DNA of 64,000 nucleotides from Novosphingobium sp. PhB57 (lineage in GTDB: Bacteria > Pseudomonadota > Alphaproteobacteria > Sphingomonadales > Sphingomonadaceae), in assembly GCF_004342985.1 (NCBI RefSeq), contig NZ_SMBO01000006.1:124001-188000 (forward strand). The letters run 5' to 3'. Positions 54,761 to 62,412 of this stretch are shown one piece after another. The notes beneath the pieces are model-generated. The model worked only from the letters and a program-made list of their open reading frames with translations. It was not told the origin of the DNA and searched no databases. Both the position numbers and the translations under genes were made by a program. The stretch's first letter is position 1, and every line of letters begins with the position of its first letter.

Positions 54761-55792
54761 TCAGTCGGGCAGTTCGACCTCGTAGCCGGCCTCGATCCAG
54801 GCCTTCATGCCGCCATCCAGAGCCGCAGCGCGCGGAAAGCCGAGTTCCCGCAAGGTCGCGGCGGCCAGGGTGGAGATCTTGCCGAATTCGCAGCAGGTGA
54901 CCAGCCGGGCCGTCGGATCGGTGAGCATGGCATTGACCCTCAGTTCCAGTTGCCCGCGCGGCAGATGGATGGCGCCGGGAACATGGCCGGCTTCGAAGGC
55001 GTCCCTTTCGCGCACGTCGAGCACGATCAGGCCGTCCTGCCGGCCGATCCGCGCGCGCAGTTCCGCCAGCGAGACGAACGGCACCCGCGTGGCGGCATCG
55101 GCCAGGAGCTGGGCCACGGTCCTGCCGCCGTTCATGTTGGTGCGCAGGGCCTCGGTCAGGTGCGTCGGCGCGGCAAGATCCAGGTGCTGCATCATCGCCA
55201 CGAATTCCCCGCGCTCGCTGTTCTTGAGGCGCGGATTTTCAGCGATCTCGGCGCCGATGGTCGAATGGCTGCGGCCCTTGTAGTCGTGGGCGGGATAGAC
55301 CCGGGTTTCGAGCGGCAGGGCCAGCAACTTGCCGAAGAGGCTGCCGTGAAGCGCCTCGGGATCGCCGGTGGGCAGGTCGGTTCGCCCGGTGCCGCCGATC
55401 AGCAGGGTGTCGCCGGTGAAGACCCGGTCCTCCATGACCATGCACATCGAATCGTGGGTGTGGCCCGGCGTATGCATGGCCCGAAGCCGCAGGTTGCCCA
55501 CGATCAGCATGTCCCCGTCGTCCAGCCGCATCTCGGCATAGGGCGCCGGGCTCAGGCGGTTCATCACCACCGGCGCCTGGAACGCCTTGCCCAGTTCGCG
55601 GCTGGCGGAGAAATGATCGGCGTGAGTATGGGTGTCCAGCACGTAGCGAACATGGACCCCGAGCTGGCCGGCAAGGCCGAGATAGCGATCAACTTGCGAT
55701 TGTTCGGGGTCGATGAGGATTGCCGAACGGCTGCTTTCGCAGCCCACCAGATAGGATTGACAGCCGCCCGTCGCGATCTGCTCGAAGATCAT
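54761..55792 (-). CDS. Persulfide dioxygenase-rhodanese fusion
   Basis: A 343-residue protein in two parts. Residues 1-235 form an ETHE1-like metallo-beta-lactamase domain with THTHADHFSA, HTPGHTHDSM and GDTLLIGGTGRTDLPTG, which binds one iron and oxidises glutathione persulfide to sulfite. Residues 250-343 form a rhodanese domain (VLDVRERDAFEAGHVPGAIHLP) with an active-site Cys in VTCCEFGK, where the loop is less regular than CxxGxR. Such fusions remove sulfide-derived persulfide and can make thiosulfate. It is convergent with the L,D-transpeptidase gene. Confidence 0.92.
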   Translation of the reverse strand: MIFEQIATGGCQSYLVGCESSRSAILIDPEQSQVDRYLGLAGQLGVHVRYVLDTHTHADHFSASRELGKAFQAPVVMNRLSPAPYAEMRLDDGDMLIVGNLRLRAMHTPGHTHDSMCMVMEDRVFTGDTLLIGGTGRTDLPTGDPEALHGSLFGKLLALPLETRVYPAHDYKGRSHSTIGAEIAENPRLKNSERGEFVAMMQHLDLAAPTHLTEALRTNMNGGRTVAQLLADAATRVPFVSLAELRARIGRQDGLIVLDVRERDAFEAGHVPGAIHLPRGQLELRVNAMLTDPTARLVTCCEFGKISTLAAATLRELGFPRAAALDGGMKAWIEAGYEVELPD

Positions 55793-56052
55793 GCCTGCCT
55801 CCCGCGGGTGTAGCGGGCTGCGGTTTTGCGCCCTGGAGCCTCGGCGGACAAGAGCGCCGATCCGTTTCGGGCGCGTCTCTTTTGGATAGTGCGGCGTGCG
55901 GCCGGCGATGGATTGGTAAACGCGCCGTAGAGGCTGGCGGGACGGACAGAGCCTGGGCCGGGATGGACCGAATCCGGCCGTCTTGCGTTTCGACCCGCTG
56001 GAATCCTAGGCCTCTGGGATCAGAAGCAGATGTCTCAAATCAAGGACCTACC

Positions 56053-56565
56053 ATGAAATTCCGTCCCTCCGTCCCCGGTGCCGCCAGCAAGGCTGTCCTT
56101 TCCGCCGCACTGGCGATCGGCGCCGTCGTCGCCGCCACGCCTGCCGCTGCGCAAGTGACGGCCGAGGCCAATGTGGCGCGCTCGGAAGGGGACTGGGGCG
56201 GCGAACTGGCGCTCGGCGTGCCGGTGATCTCGGACGGCGGATTCAGCATTACCCCTGCCGCCGGCGTGTTCTTCCACCACCGCGACCACCCCGGCTACGT
56301 CAACCAGGATTCGCAGTGCTTCAACAAGGACAGCGGCAACCAGGTCTCCGACGGCAAGTGTGACAATTCCGGCACCAAGATCTTCGGCAAGGTCGAGGCG
56401 ATGTACCGCCTGCCGATGTCGCTGGGCTTCGGCGTCGGGGCGCGCCTGATCGGTGACGATTTGCGGGCCTATGGCACCGTGGCCATGCCGATCCTCCCGC
56501 GCATCGACGTGAAGGGCAATTTCGGCGACCACTATCTTGCGGCCGGCCTGCAAGCGCGGTTCTGA
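56053..56565 (+). CDS. Hypothetical outer-membrane-like exported protein
   Basis: A 170-residue protein with a signal peptide (about 1-33, cut after AAAQ) and alternating beta-strand-like segments, for example WGGELALGVPVISDGGFSITPAAGVFF and FGVGARLIGDDLRAYGTVAMPILP. It ends in an aromatic Phe (AGLQARF), as many outer-membrane beta-barrels do. Two cysteines (SQCFNKD and GKCDNSG) could form a disulfide. The family is not recognised, and the small barrel fold is inference. A strong terminator follows. Confidence 0.72.
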   Translation: MKFRPSVPGAASKAVLSAALAIGAVVAATPAAAQVTAEANVARSEGDWGGELALGVPVISDGGFSITPAAGVFFHHRDHPGYVNQDSQCFNKDSGNQVSDGKCDNSGTKIFGKVEAMYRLPMSLGFGVGARLIGDDLRAYGTVAMPILPRIDVKGNFGDHYLAAGLQARF

Positions 56566-56604
56566 GGACGTTTGCCAGGGTTTGCTGAAAGGCAGCCCTG
56601 AACG

Positions 56605-56646
56605 AAAAACGGCCCCGGGCTCCAGGAGGAGGCCGGGGCCGTTTTT
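56605..56646. terminator. Bidirectional terminator between convergent genes
   Basis: A 14-bp arm pair (56605-56618 with 56633-56646) starts with AAAAA and ends with TTTTT around a GC stem, so it serves both the outer-membrane-like gene and the small reverse-strand gene pair. Confidence 0.92.
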
Positions 56647-56662
56647 GTTTTCGACGGCGTCC

Positions 56663-56869
56663 CTACCAGTCTTCCACAAGGTCGAGGTAAGCCACCACGT
56701 CATTGTCCGTGGCGATGAAGAGGCCGTCCTGCACGTCCTCGCTCTGGAGCGCGGCGACGTTCATCGCCTCGGACAGCGGGCCGTAGAACAGGGTGTTGGC
56801 CGCGCCGCCTTCGGAGCCGCCGTCGAGATGATAGAGGCGCACGCTGGCTTCGAGATAAGTGCTGCGCAT
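56663..56869 (-). CDS. Hypothetical 68-residue protein paired with DUF4169
   Basis: A 68-residue acidic protein, MRSTYLEASVRLYHLDGG at the start and ending LVEDW. The middle (NTLFYGPLSEAMNVAALQ, DGLFIATDNDVVAYLDL) is well suited to a small alpha-beta fold. No motif is recognised. Its ATG overlaps the TGA of the DUF4169 gene (TGATG), so it is translated with it. The compact size, normal composition, coupling and terminator make it a real gene, but function is unknown. Confidence 0.75.
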   Translation of the reverse strand: MRSTYLEASVRLYHLDGGSEGGAANTLFYGPLSEAMNVAALQSEDVQDGLFIATDNDVVAYLDLVEDW

Positions 56870-57075
56870 CAGTCCGTTCCCTTTTCGCCCGCTTCTTCGC
56901 TGCGCTCCCGCTTGGCGCCGTCCACCACCCGGACCAGGCGCGCGGCTTCCGCTTCGGCGGCGCCGCGCTCGGCCCGGGTTCTGCCATGGCGCGCGCGGCT
57001 GGCGTCGGCCTCATGCCTTGCGGCGTCGCGCGCCTTGGCCTTGCGGGCCATGCGGAGATTGATGATGTCGGCCAT
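56869..57075 (-). CDS. DUF4169 family protein
   Basis: A 68-residue, highly basic and charged helical protein. ADIINLRMARKAKARDAARHEADASRARHGRTRAE is the DUF4169 signature, a family of small alphaproteobacterial proteins with unknown function. No signal peptide or membrane helix. In other alphaproteobacteria it is found near a ribbon-helix-helix gene, fumC or sspB; here it is coupled to an unnamed 68-residue gene and follows a GlsB-like gene. Confidence 0.85.
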   Translation of the reverse strand: MADIINLRMARKAKARDAARHEADASRARHGRTRAERGAAEAEAARLVRVVDGAKRERSEEAGEKGTD

Positions 57076-57154
57076 GGCCGCCTTCTACCGCGCGGATCCG
57101 CGCGGCGAAAGAGCGGCGATGTGCGCGGGCTTTTTCAGGCGGTTCGGGCCGGGC

Positions 57155-57400
57155 TCAGAACGAGATGCCCAGCAGGCGGCCCAGGAAGATCAGCACCACG
57201 GCGCCGACGATCGAGGCGAGGCAGCCGGCGCGCTGGAAGTCCGCCTGGCCGCGGGTGGTCACGAGACCCGCCACGAGCGAGCCGCCGATGCCGAGCAGGA
57301 TCGTCGCGATCCAGCCCATGTCGACCGAGCCGGGATAGAAGAATCGCGCCAGCACCCCGATGATGAGGCCGCTGATGATGGCGCCGATGATATTGATCAT
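57155..57400 (-). CDS. GlsB/YeaQ/YmgE family stress-response membrane protein
   Basis: An 81-residue protein with three hydrophobic helices: IIGAIISGLIIGVLARFFYPG, GWIATILLGIGGSLVAGLV and LASIVGAVVLIFLGRLLG. It matches the transglycosylase-associated (GlsB) family, small inner-membrane proteins often induced by stress. The ATG at 57400 gives the standard length; a longer reading from 57451 is open but adds an atypical N-terminus. GAGGG is 11 bases upstream. The physiological role is unclear. Confidence 0.87.
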   Translation of the reverse strand: MINIIGAIISGLIIGVLARFFYPGSVDMGWIATILLGIGGSLVAGLVTTRGQADFQRAGCLASIVGAVVLIFLGRLLGISF

Positions 57401-57981
57401 GACCTGGAAAACCCTCGTTATAAATCCGGGACCTGCCGCCCCGGGGATCATGCCCTAGAAGCCGCGAACGACAGGACGGTTTCAATCGCGGTTCTGCAGG
57501 ATGCAGACCCGGTCCGTCGAGGCGCTCGGTGGGATTCGCGGCGTGGTTCGTTCCCGGCCTCCCTCCAATGAGATGGGGAAATGCCGGGGCAAGTGTCTCG
57601 ACAGAGGCGAAATGTCCGGAAAACGGCGACTCGTTTCGTCGCAAAACAGATTCGCTTCACCGCCGTTTTATGTGGAAAAATTTTTAGTACGACCTTCGAA
57701 ATAGGCACTTGCGCATGGGGCCGGTGAAGGAGTTCCCACGCGTCGCGAGACCCCCTCGGCTGTAAAGGGGCAAGACTTGCCGGGGCCGCGGGGAAGGGCA
57801 GCCCCCTTGCGTCAAAATCCAGAACAGGCACTATGGGTTGTGGCGCGTCGATCGCGGGGCATCTAAACCTAGAGAAATCGTCCTTGGGCCGTCAGGTGTC
57901 CCTAAAGGCGGTTTTCCGGTGTCCGGTGCTTCTTGCGAAGGGCTCGCGCCAGGGTCGGTCAGAGATTTCGTTCTCTTTTTG

Positions 57982-58036
57982 TGCCTGTCAGTGGTATGTC
58001 GGTCGGTTCTTCGCTCCGACGAATCGCGGACAGGCA
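57982..58036 (+). promoter_or_regulatory. Nested hairpin in the presumed nrdA leader (upstream element)
   Basis: An 8-bp perfect outer stem (TGCCTGTC 57982-57989 with GACAGGCA 58029-58036) encloses a GTCGG/CCGAC hairpin (58002-58006 with 58016-58020). Its end is 190 bases before the nrdA start. No T-tract follows, so it is not an obvious terminator. Confidence 0.5.
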
Positions 58037-58141
58037 AAGGATGTTCGGGCCGGTCCGGGTGCAATGCTGAACGCGCTTTTTGGCGCTTCGATGACGTGGC
58101 TCGGAAAATGGGAAACCAGGGACCGGGCGGCCGAGCGCCAA

Positions 58142-58178
58142 GTGGCCGGATCAGGGTGGCCTGATCGGGGTGGGCCAC
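58142..58178 (+). promoter_or_regulatory. Nested hairpin just before nrdA
   Basis: An outer GTGGCC/GGCCAC stem (58142-58147 with 58173-58178) encloses a perfect GATCAGG/CCTGATC hairpin (58149-58155 with 58160-58166) with a GTGG loop. It ends 47 bases before the nrdA start codon and could control access of ribosomes or transcription into nrdA. Confidence 0.55.
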
Positions 58179-58225
58179 AGGTTGAACGGCCAGAGTTTGA
58201 ACAGTTGAGCTAACGGGGGCGAAAA

Positions 58226-60388
58226 TTGGATTTCAGAAACGGAAGCGACGCTGACGTGAACAGCTCCGACGCTATGCAGGCAGATATGAATCAGAATGAT
58301 GGCCAGGTGGAAATGCCCGGTTTCGAGCTTTCGCCCCGGGCCCCGGCCCCCAAGGTGGAAGAAGTGCAGGCCGCGCCGGTGAAGCTGGAACGGATCAAGT
58401 CCGAATTGGCCAAGCCCGTGAAAAAGCCGGCGAAAACGGAAAAGGAGGCGGGCGAGAGCCCGGCAATAGCGATGGACAAGACCGATACCGCTACGGCCGC
58501 TCTTGTGGCCGACGCCCTGCTGGCGGCCGCTGCCGCCGCTCCGGAAGCCCCGAAGGCGCGTCCCGATTCGAAGACGATCAATGCACGCCGCTTCACCGTC
58601 GTCACCGACGATTCGCGTGACGCGCTGCTGACCGATTTCGGCAAGGAAACGCTGGACGATCGCTACCTGCTGCCGGGCGAGAAGTACCAGGACCTCTTCG
58701 CCCGCGTGGCCGACGCCTATGCGGACGATCAGGACCACGCGCAGCGGCTCTATGACTACATCTCGAAGCTGTGGTTCATGCCCGCCACCCCCGTTCTCTC
58801 GAACGGCGGCACCGGCCGCGGCCTGCCCATCTCGTGCTACCTCAACTCGGTGGACGACAGCCTGGAAGGCATCGTTTCAACCTGGAACGAGAATGTCTGG
58901 CTCGCCTCGCGCGGTGGCGGCATCGGCACTTACTGGGGCAACGTGCGCGGCATCGGTGAGCCGGTGGGCCTGAACGGCAAGACCAGCGGCATCATCCCCT
59001 TCGTGCGCGTGATGGATTCGCTGACCCTGGCGATTTCGCAGGGTTCGCTGCGCCGCGGTTCGGCCGCCTGCTACCTCGACGTCTCGCACCCCGAGATCGA
59101 GGAGTTCCTGGAGATCCGCAAGACCTCCGGCGACTTCAACCGCAAGGCGCTGAACCTGCACCACGGCGTGCTGCTGACCGACGAGTTCATGGAAGCCGTG
59201 CGCGATGGCACCGACTTCGCGCTGCGCAGCCCCAAGGACGGTTCGGTGCGGAGCACCGTCCACGCCCGCTCGCTGTTCCAGAAGCTGGTCGAAGTGCGTC
59301 TCGCCACCGGTGAGCCCTACCTGGTGTTCTCCGACACCGTGAACCGCATGATGCCCAAGCATCACCGCGATCTGGGCCTCAAGGTCTCGACCTCGAACCT
59401 CTGCTCGGAAATCACGCTGCCCACCGGCCGCGACCACCTGGGCAACGACCGTACGGCCGTGTGCTGCCTCTCCTCGCTCAACCTGGAAACCTGGGAAGAG
59501 TGGAAGGGCGAGAAGAGCTTCGTGGAAGACGTTCTGCGCTTCCTCGACAACGTGCTGCAGGACTACATCGACCGCGCGCCGGACGAGATGGCCCGCGCGC
59601 GCTACTCCGCCGCGCGCGAGCGTTCGGTGGGCATGGGCGTCATGGGCTACCACTCGTACCTCCAGAAGCGCGGCATCGCCTTCGAAAGCGCGATGGCCAA
59701 GGCGCTGAACATGCAGATGTTCCAGCACATCGCCGCCAAGGCGGACGAGGCCTCGCTGCTGCTCGCCAACGAGCGCGGCCCGTGCCCGGACGCGGCCGAA
59801 ATGGGCGTGATGCAGCGCTTCAGCTGCAAGATGGCGATCGCGCCCACCGCGTCGATCTCGATCATCTGCGGCGGCACTTCGGCCTGCATCGAGCCGATCC
59901 CGGCCAACATCTACACGCACAAGACGCTCTCGGGCTCGTTCGTGGTGAAGAACCCGTACCTCCAGAAGCTGCTCGCTTCGAAGAGCAAGGATTCCAACAA
60001 TGTGTGGAATTCGATCCTCGAACACGGCGGTTCGGTCCAGCACCTCGATTTCCTGACGCCGGACGAGAAGGGGGTCTACAAGACCAGCTTCGAGATCGAC
60101 CAGCGCTGGCTGCTCGAATTCGCGGCCGACCGTACGCCCTATATCGACCAGGCCCAGTCGCTGAACCTGTTCATCCCGGCCGACGTCGACAAGTGGGACC
60201 TGATGATGCTGCACTTCCAGGCCTGGGAGAAGGGCATCAAGTCGCTCTATTACCTGCGCTCGAAGTCGTTGCAGCGCGCGGGCTTCGCCGGTGCGGGCGG
60301 CGGCGTCGAGGCGGACAATACGCCCGAGGCGCCCAAGTTCCAGATCGGCGAGACGACCGATTACGACGAATGCCTGGCTTGCCAGTAA
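58226..60388 (+). CDS. nrdA: Ribonucleoside-diphosphate reductase, alpha subunit (class I)
   Basis: A 720-residue catalytic subunit that makes deoxynucleotides. The first 115 residues are a low-complexity Ala/Lys/Pro/Glu-rich tail and there is no recognisable ATP-cone. The barrel begins near RYLLPGEKYQDLFARVA and holds GLPISCYLN (redox Cys), TSNLCSEI (catalytic Cys and Glu), AVCCLSSLNLE and APTASISIICGG. The C-terminus YDECLACQ ends in a CxxC pair that exchanges electrons with thioredoxin. The start is TTG at 58226 with GGGGGC upstream; a later ATG (58274) would shorten the tail. The next gene is trhO, so nrdB is not adjacent downstream. Confidence 0.94.
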   Translation: MDFRNGSDADVNSSDAMQADMNQNDGQVEMPGFELSPRAPAPKVEEVQAAPVKLERIKSELAKPVKKPAKTEKEAGESPAIAMDKTDTATAALVADALLAAAAAAPEAPKARPDSKTINARRFTVVTDDSRDALLTDFGKETLDDRYLLPGEKYQDLFARVADAYADDQDHAQRLYDYISKLWFMPATPVLSNGGTGRGLPISCYLNSVDDSLEGIVSTWNENVWLASRGGGIGTYWGNVRGIGEPVGLNGKTSGIIPFVRVMDSLTLAISQGSLRRGSAACYLDVSHPEIEEFLEIRKTSGDFNRKALNLHHGVLLTDEFMEAVRDGTDFALRSPKDGSVRSTVHARSLFQKLVEVRLATGEPYLVFSDTVNRMMPKHHRDLGLKVSTSNLCSEITLPTGRDHLGNDRTAVCCLSSLNLETWEEWKGEKSFVEDVLRFLDNVLQDYIDRAPDEMARARYSAARERSVGMGVMGYHSYLQKRGIAFESAMAKALNMQMFQHIAAKADEASLLLANERGPCPDAAEMGVMQRFSCKMAIAPTASISIICGGTSACIEPIPANIYTHKTLSGSFVVKNPYLQKLLASKSKDSNNVWNSILEHGGSVQHLDFLTPDEKGVYKTSFEIDQRWLLEFAADRTPYIDQAQSLNLFIPADVDKWDLMMLHFQAWEKGIKSLYYLRSKSLQRAGFAGAGGGVEADNTPEAPKFQIGETTDYDECLACQ

Positions 60389-60434
60389 GCGCAGGTCGGG
60401 CTCGATAACGGCCTGACGACGCGCACGAAATTCG

Positions 60435-60470
60435 AGACGCCCCGGGCAGCCAGGCTGCCTGGGGCGTCTT
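60435..60470 (+). terminator. Strong hairpin terminator after nrdA
   Basis: A 17-pair stem with a single G-T wobble (60435-60451 with 60453-60469), centred on 60452, lies 47 bases after the nrdA stop and is followed by TTGCTG. The stem is very stable though the T-tract is poor. Confidence 0.78.
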
Positions 60471-60521
60471 GCTGTGCGCGCGGCATTCATTTCCTCGCGA
60501 TTCCGCGCTAAGGGCCGCGTC

Positions 60522-61568
60522 ATGCAAGATGGCTGTGCCCAGATGAACGATTCCGCCGAGGCGGTCGGCCGCGCGCCCGTGTGCGTTGCGGCGCTCTACC
60601 AGTTTACCCGCTTCGCGGATCACGCGGCGCTGCGCGAACCGTTGCTGCGCCTTTGCGAGGAGCAGGGCATCAAGGGAACGCTGCTCCTGGCGGCGGAAGG
60701 CATCAACGGCACGATCGCCGGTCCTCACGATGGCATCGCGCGCGTGCTCGATCATGTCCGGGCGCTGCCGGGCTGCGAAGGCGTGGACGTGAAGCTCTCG
60801 GGCGCGCAGGACATGCCGTTTCACCGCATGAAAGTGCGCCTCAAGCGCGAGATCGTGACGATGGGGCAGCCCGACATCGATCCGCTGGCCATCGTCGGCA
60901 CGTATGTCGAGCCGCAGGACTGGAACGCGCTGATCGCCGACCCGGACACGATCGTGATCGATACCCGCAACGACTATGAAGTCGCGGTGGGCACGTTCCA
61001 GGGTGCCATCGATCCCCAGACGGCGACCTTCCGCGATTTTCCCGAATGGTTCCGCGCCGAGCGCGAAAAGCTGATGGCGGCGACCGGCGCCGGGGGCAAA
61101 CCTCCGAAAGTCGCGATGTTCTGTACGGGCGGCATCCGCTGCGAGAAGTCGACAGCTTTCCTCAAGCAGGAAGGGGTGGAGGACGTGTTCCACCTCAAGG
61201 GCGGTATCCTCAAGTATCTGGAGACCGTTCCCGAAGAGGAGAGCCTCTGGCAGGGCGAATGCTTCGTGTTCGATCAGCGCGTCACCATCGGCCACGGACT
61301 GGTCCAGGGCAGCCATGCGCTGTGCCATGCCTGCCGCCGCCCGGTGAACGCGGCGGACCAGGCCTCGCCGCTCTTCGAAGAAGGGGTCAGCTGCCCCGCC
61401 TGCCACCATGAGCGCAGCGACGAACAGCGCGCATCCTATCGCGAGCGCCACCGCCAGGAAGCGCTGGCGGCCGAGCGCGGGGCGCTTCACGTCGGCGCCA
61501 TGCGTCAGGACCCGCGCGCAGACGCGGCGAGGGCGGGAGAGAGCGAAACGGAGCGGGACGCTGGCTGA
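60522..61568 (+). CDS. trhO: tRNA uridine(34) hydroxylase TrhO (UPF0176 rhodanese)
   Basis: A 348-residue enzyme that hydroxylates U34 of tRNA to ho5U. It has the UPF0176 N-terminal domain (about 20-120; GTLLLAAEGINGTIAG and FHRMKVRLKREIVTMG), the rhodanese domain (about 130-240) with the catalytic Cys in MFCTGGIRCEKSTAFL, and a C-terminal zinc-type region with CHACRRPV and CPACHHE. ATG 60522 follows AAGGG; a second ATG at 60543 is possible. The 3' end overlaps the start of the GST gene. Confidence 0.94.
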   Translation: MQDGCAQMNDSAEAVGRAPVCVAALYQFTRFADHAALREPLLRLCEEQGIKGTLLLAAEGINGTIAGPHDGIARVLDHVRALPGCEGVDVKLSGAQDMPFHRMKVRLKREIVTMGQPDIDPLAIVGTYVEPQDWNALIADPDTIVIDTRNDYEVAVGTFQGAIDPQTATFRDFPEWFRAEREKLMAATGAGGKPPKVAMFCTGGIRCEKSTAFLKQEGVEDVFHLKGGILKYLETVPEEESLWQGECFVFDQRVTIGHGLVQGSHALCHACRRPVNAADQASPLFEEGVSCPACHHERSDEQRASYRERHRQEALAAERGALHVGAMRQDPRADAARAGESETERDAG

Positions 61569-62193
61569 TCCGATCCTCTACAGCTTCCGCCGCTGCCCTT
61601 ACGCGATGAGGGCGCGCCTGGCGCTGCTGGTGAGCGGCACCGCCTGCGAACTGCGCGAAGTGAAGCTGTCGGCAAAGCCCGCCGAAATGCTGGAGACCTC
61701 CCCCAAGGGAACGGTGCCGGTGATGGTGCTGCCCGGCGGCACGGTGATCGACCAGAGCCTGGACATCATGCGCTGGGCGCTGTCCCGGCACGATCCCGAA
61801 GGCTGGCTCACCCGGGACGATAACGCGCTGATCGCCGCCAATGACGGCGGCTTCAAGCACGACCTCGACCGTTACAAATACCCTCACCGCCACGACAGCG
61901 ACGCGCTCGCACACCGCGAAAGCGGGATGGCGTTCCTGCGCCAACTCGACGCCCGGCTGGCAGGAAGCCGCCATCTCTGCGGCCCGGCGCGCGGGATCGC
62001 CGATGCCGCCATCATGCCCTTCGTCCGCCAGTTCGCCGCCGTCGATCCGGACTGGTTCGAAGCGCAGCCGCTGAAGCACCTTCAAGCCTGGCTGGCCGAC
62101 CACCTGCACTCGCCCCTGTTCACGGCGGCGATGCTCCGCCTGTCACCGTGGCAAACAGGCGACGATCCCATACGCTTCGCCAGCGCGGGCTGA
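61561..62193 (+). CDS. Glutathione S-transferase-like protein, probable CTG start
   Basis: A 210-residue GST-family protein. The N-terminal thioredoxin-like domain reads DPILYSFRRCPYAMRARLALLVSG with a CPY redox-type Cys, followed by TSPKGTVPVMVLPGGTVIDQSLDIMRW. The C-terminal helical domain has RYKYPHRH and ADAAIMPFVRQF. In this frame no ATG, GTG or TTG occurs between an ATG at 61408 (deep inside trhO) and the conserved start. CTG at 61561, with GGAG seven bases upstream, gives the normal family N-terminus. It overlaps the trhO stop by 8 bases. The 51-residue longer form would be read from trhO zinc-region sequence and has no homology-like character. Confidence 0.78.
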   Translation: MADPILYSFRRCPYAMRARLALLVSGTACELREVKLSAKPAEMLETSPKGTVPVMVLPGGTVIDQSLDIMRWALSRHDPEGWLTRDDNALIAANDGGFKHDLDRYKYPHRHDSDALAHRESGMAFLRQLDARLAGSRHLCGPARGIADAAIMPFVRQFAAVDPDWFEAQPLKHLQAWLADHLHSPLFTAAMLRLSPWQTGDDPIRFASAG

Positions 62194-62215
62194 AATTTCG
62201 GAAATATCAGGAGAG

Positions 62216-62291
62216 TGGTGCCGCTTACAGGATTCGAACCTGTGACCCCATCATTACGAATGATGTGCTCTACCAACTGAGCTAAAGCGGC
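62216..62291 (-). tRNA. tRNA-Thr (anticodon CGT)
   Basis: A 76-base tRNA with acceptor GCCGCTT/AAGCGGC, D-loop AGTTGGTA, anticodon loop TTCGTAA (CGT, reads ACG), T-loop TTCGAAT and encoded CCA. It sits 22 bases beyond the GST stop on the opposite strand. Confidence 0.97.
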
Positions 62292-62412
62292 TTGCCTTGG
62301 TCGGTTCGGGTTGAAAGCCGTACCGGGGCAGGGGGCGCCTTTACCGAGCGGCGCAAGATCGCGCAAGGGGCTTTGCGGCCAAAGGCGATCAACTTTTTCG
62401 ATTTCTTTCCGG

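Larger units (their letters stand above)
57401..58225. other. Long gap upstream of nrdA, no gene seen
   Basis: 825 bases with no convincing coding frame. An AT-rich island at about 57666-57690 (TGTGGAAAAATTTTTAG) contrasts with the GC-rich surroundings and may hold the nrdA promoter; a near DnaA-box TGTGGAAAA lies in it, and GANTC methylation sites occur nearby (57533 and 57648 regions). Downstream are two nested hairpins at 57982-58036 and 58142-58178, listed separately. I looked for an adenosylcobalamin riboswitch and a palindromic NrdR box and could not recognise either. Confidence 0.6.

Noticed and set aside
57838..58164. Forward ORF of 108 codons before nrdA
   Set aside because: Composition is unlike the neighbouring proteins, there is no ribosome site, and it covers the nested hairpins.
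57700..58225. Adenosylcobalamin riboswitch upstream of nrdA
   Set aside because: I could not find the conserved B12-box or the surrounding pairing; the enzyme is also class I, which does not use cobalamin.
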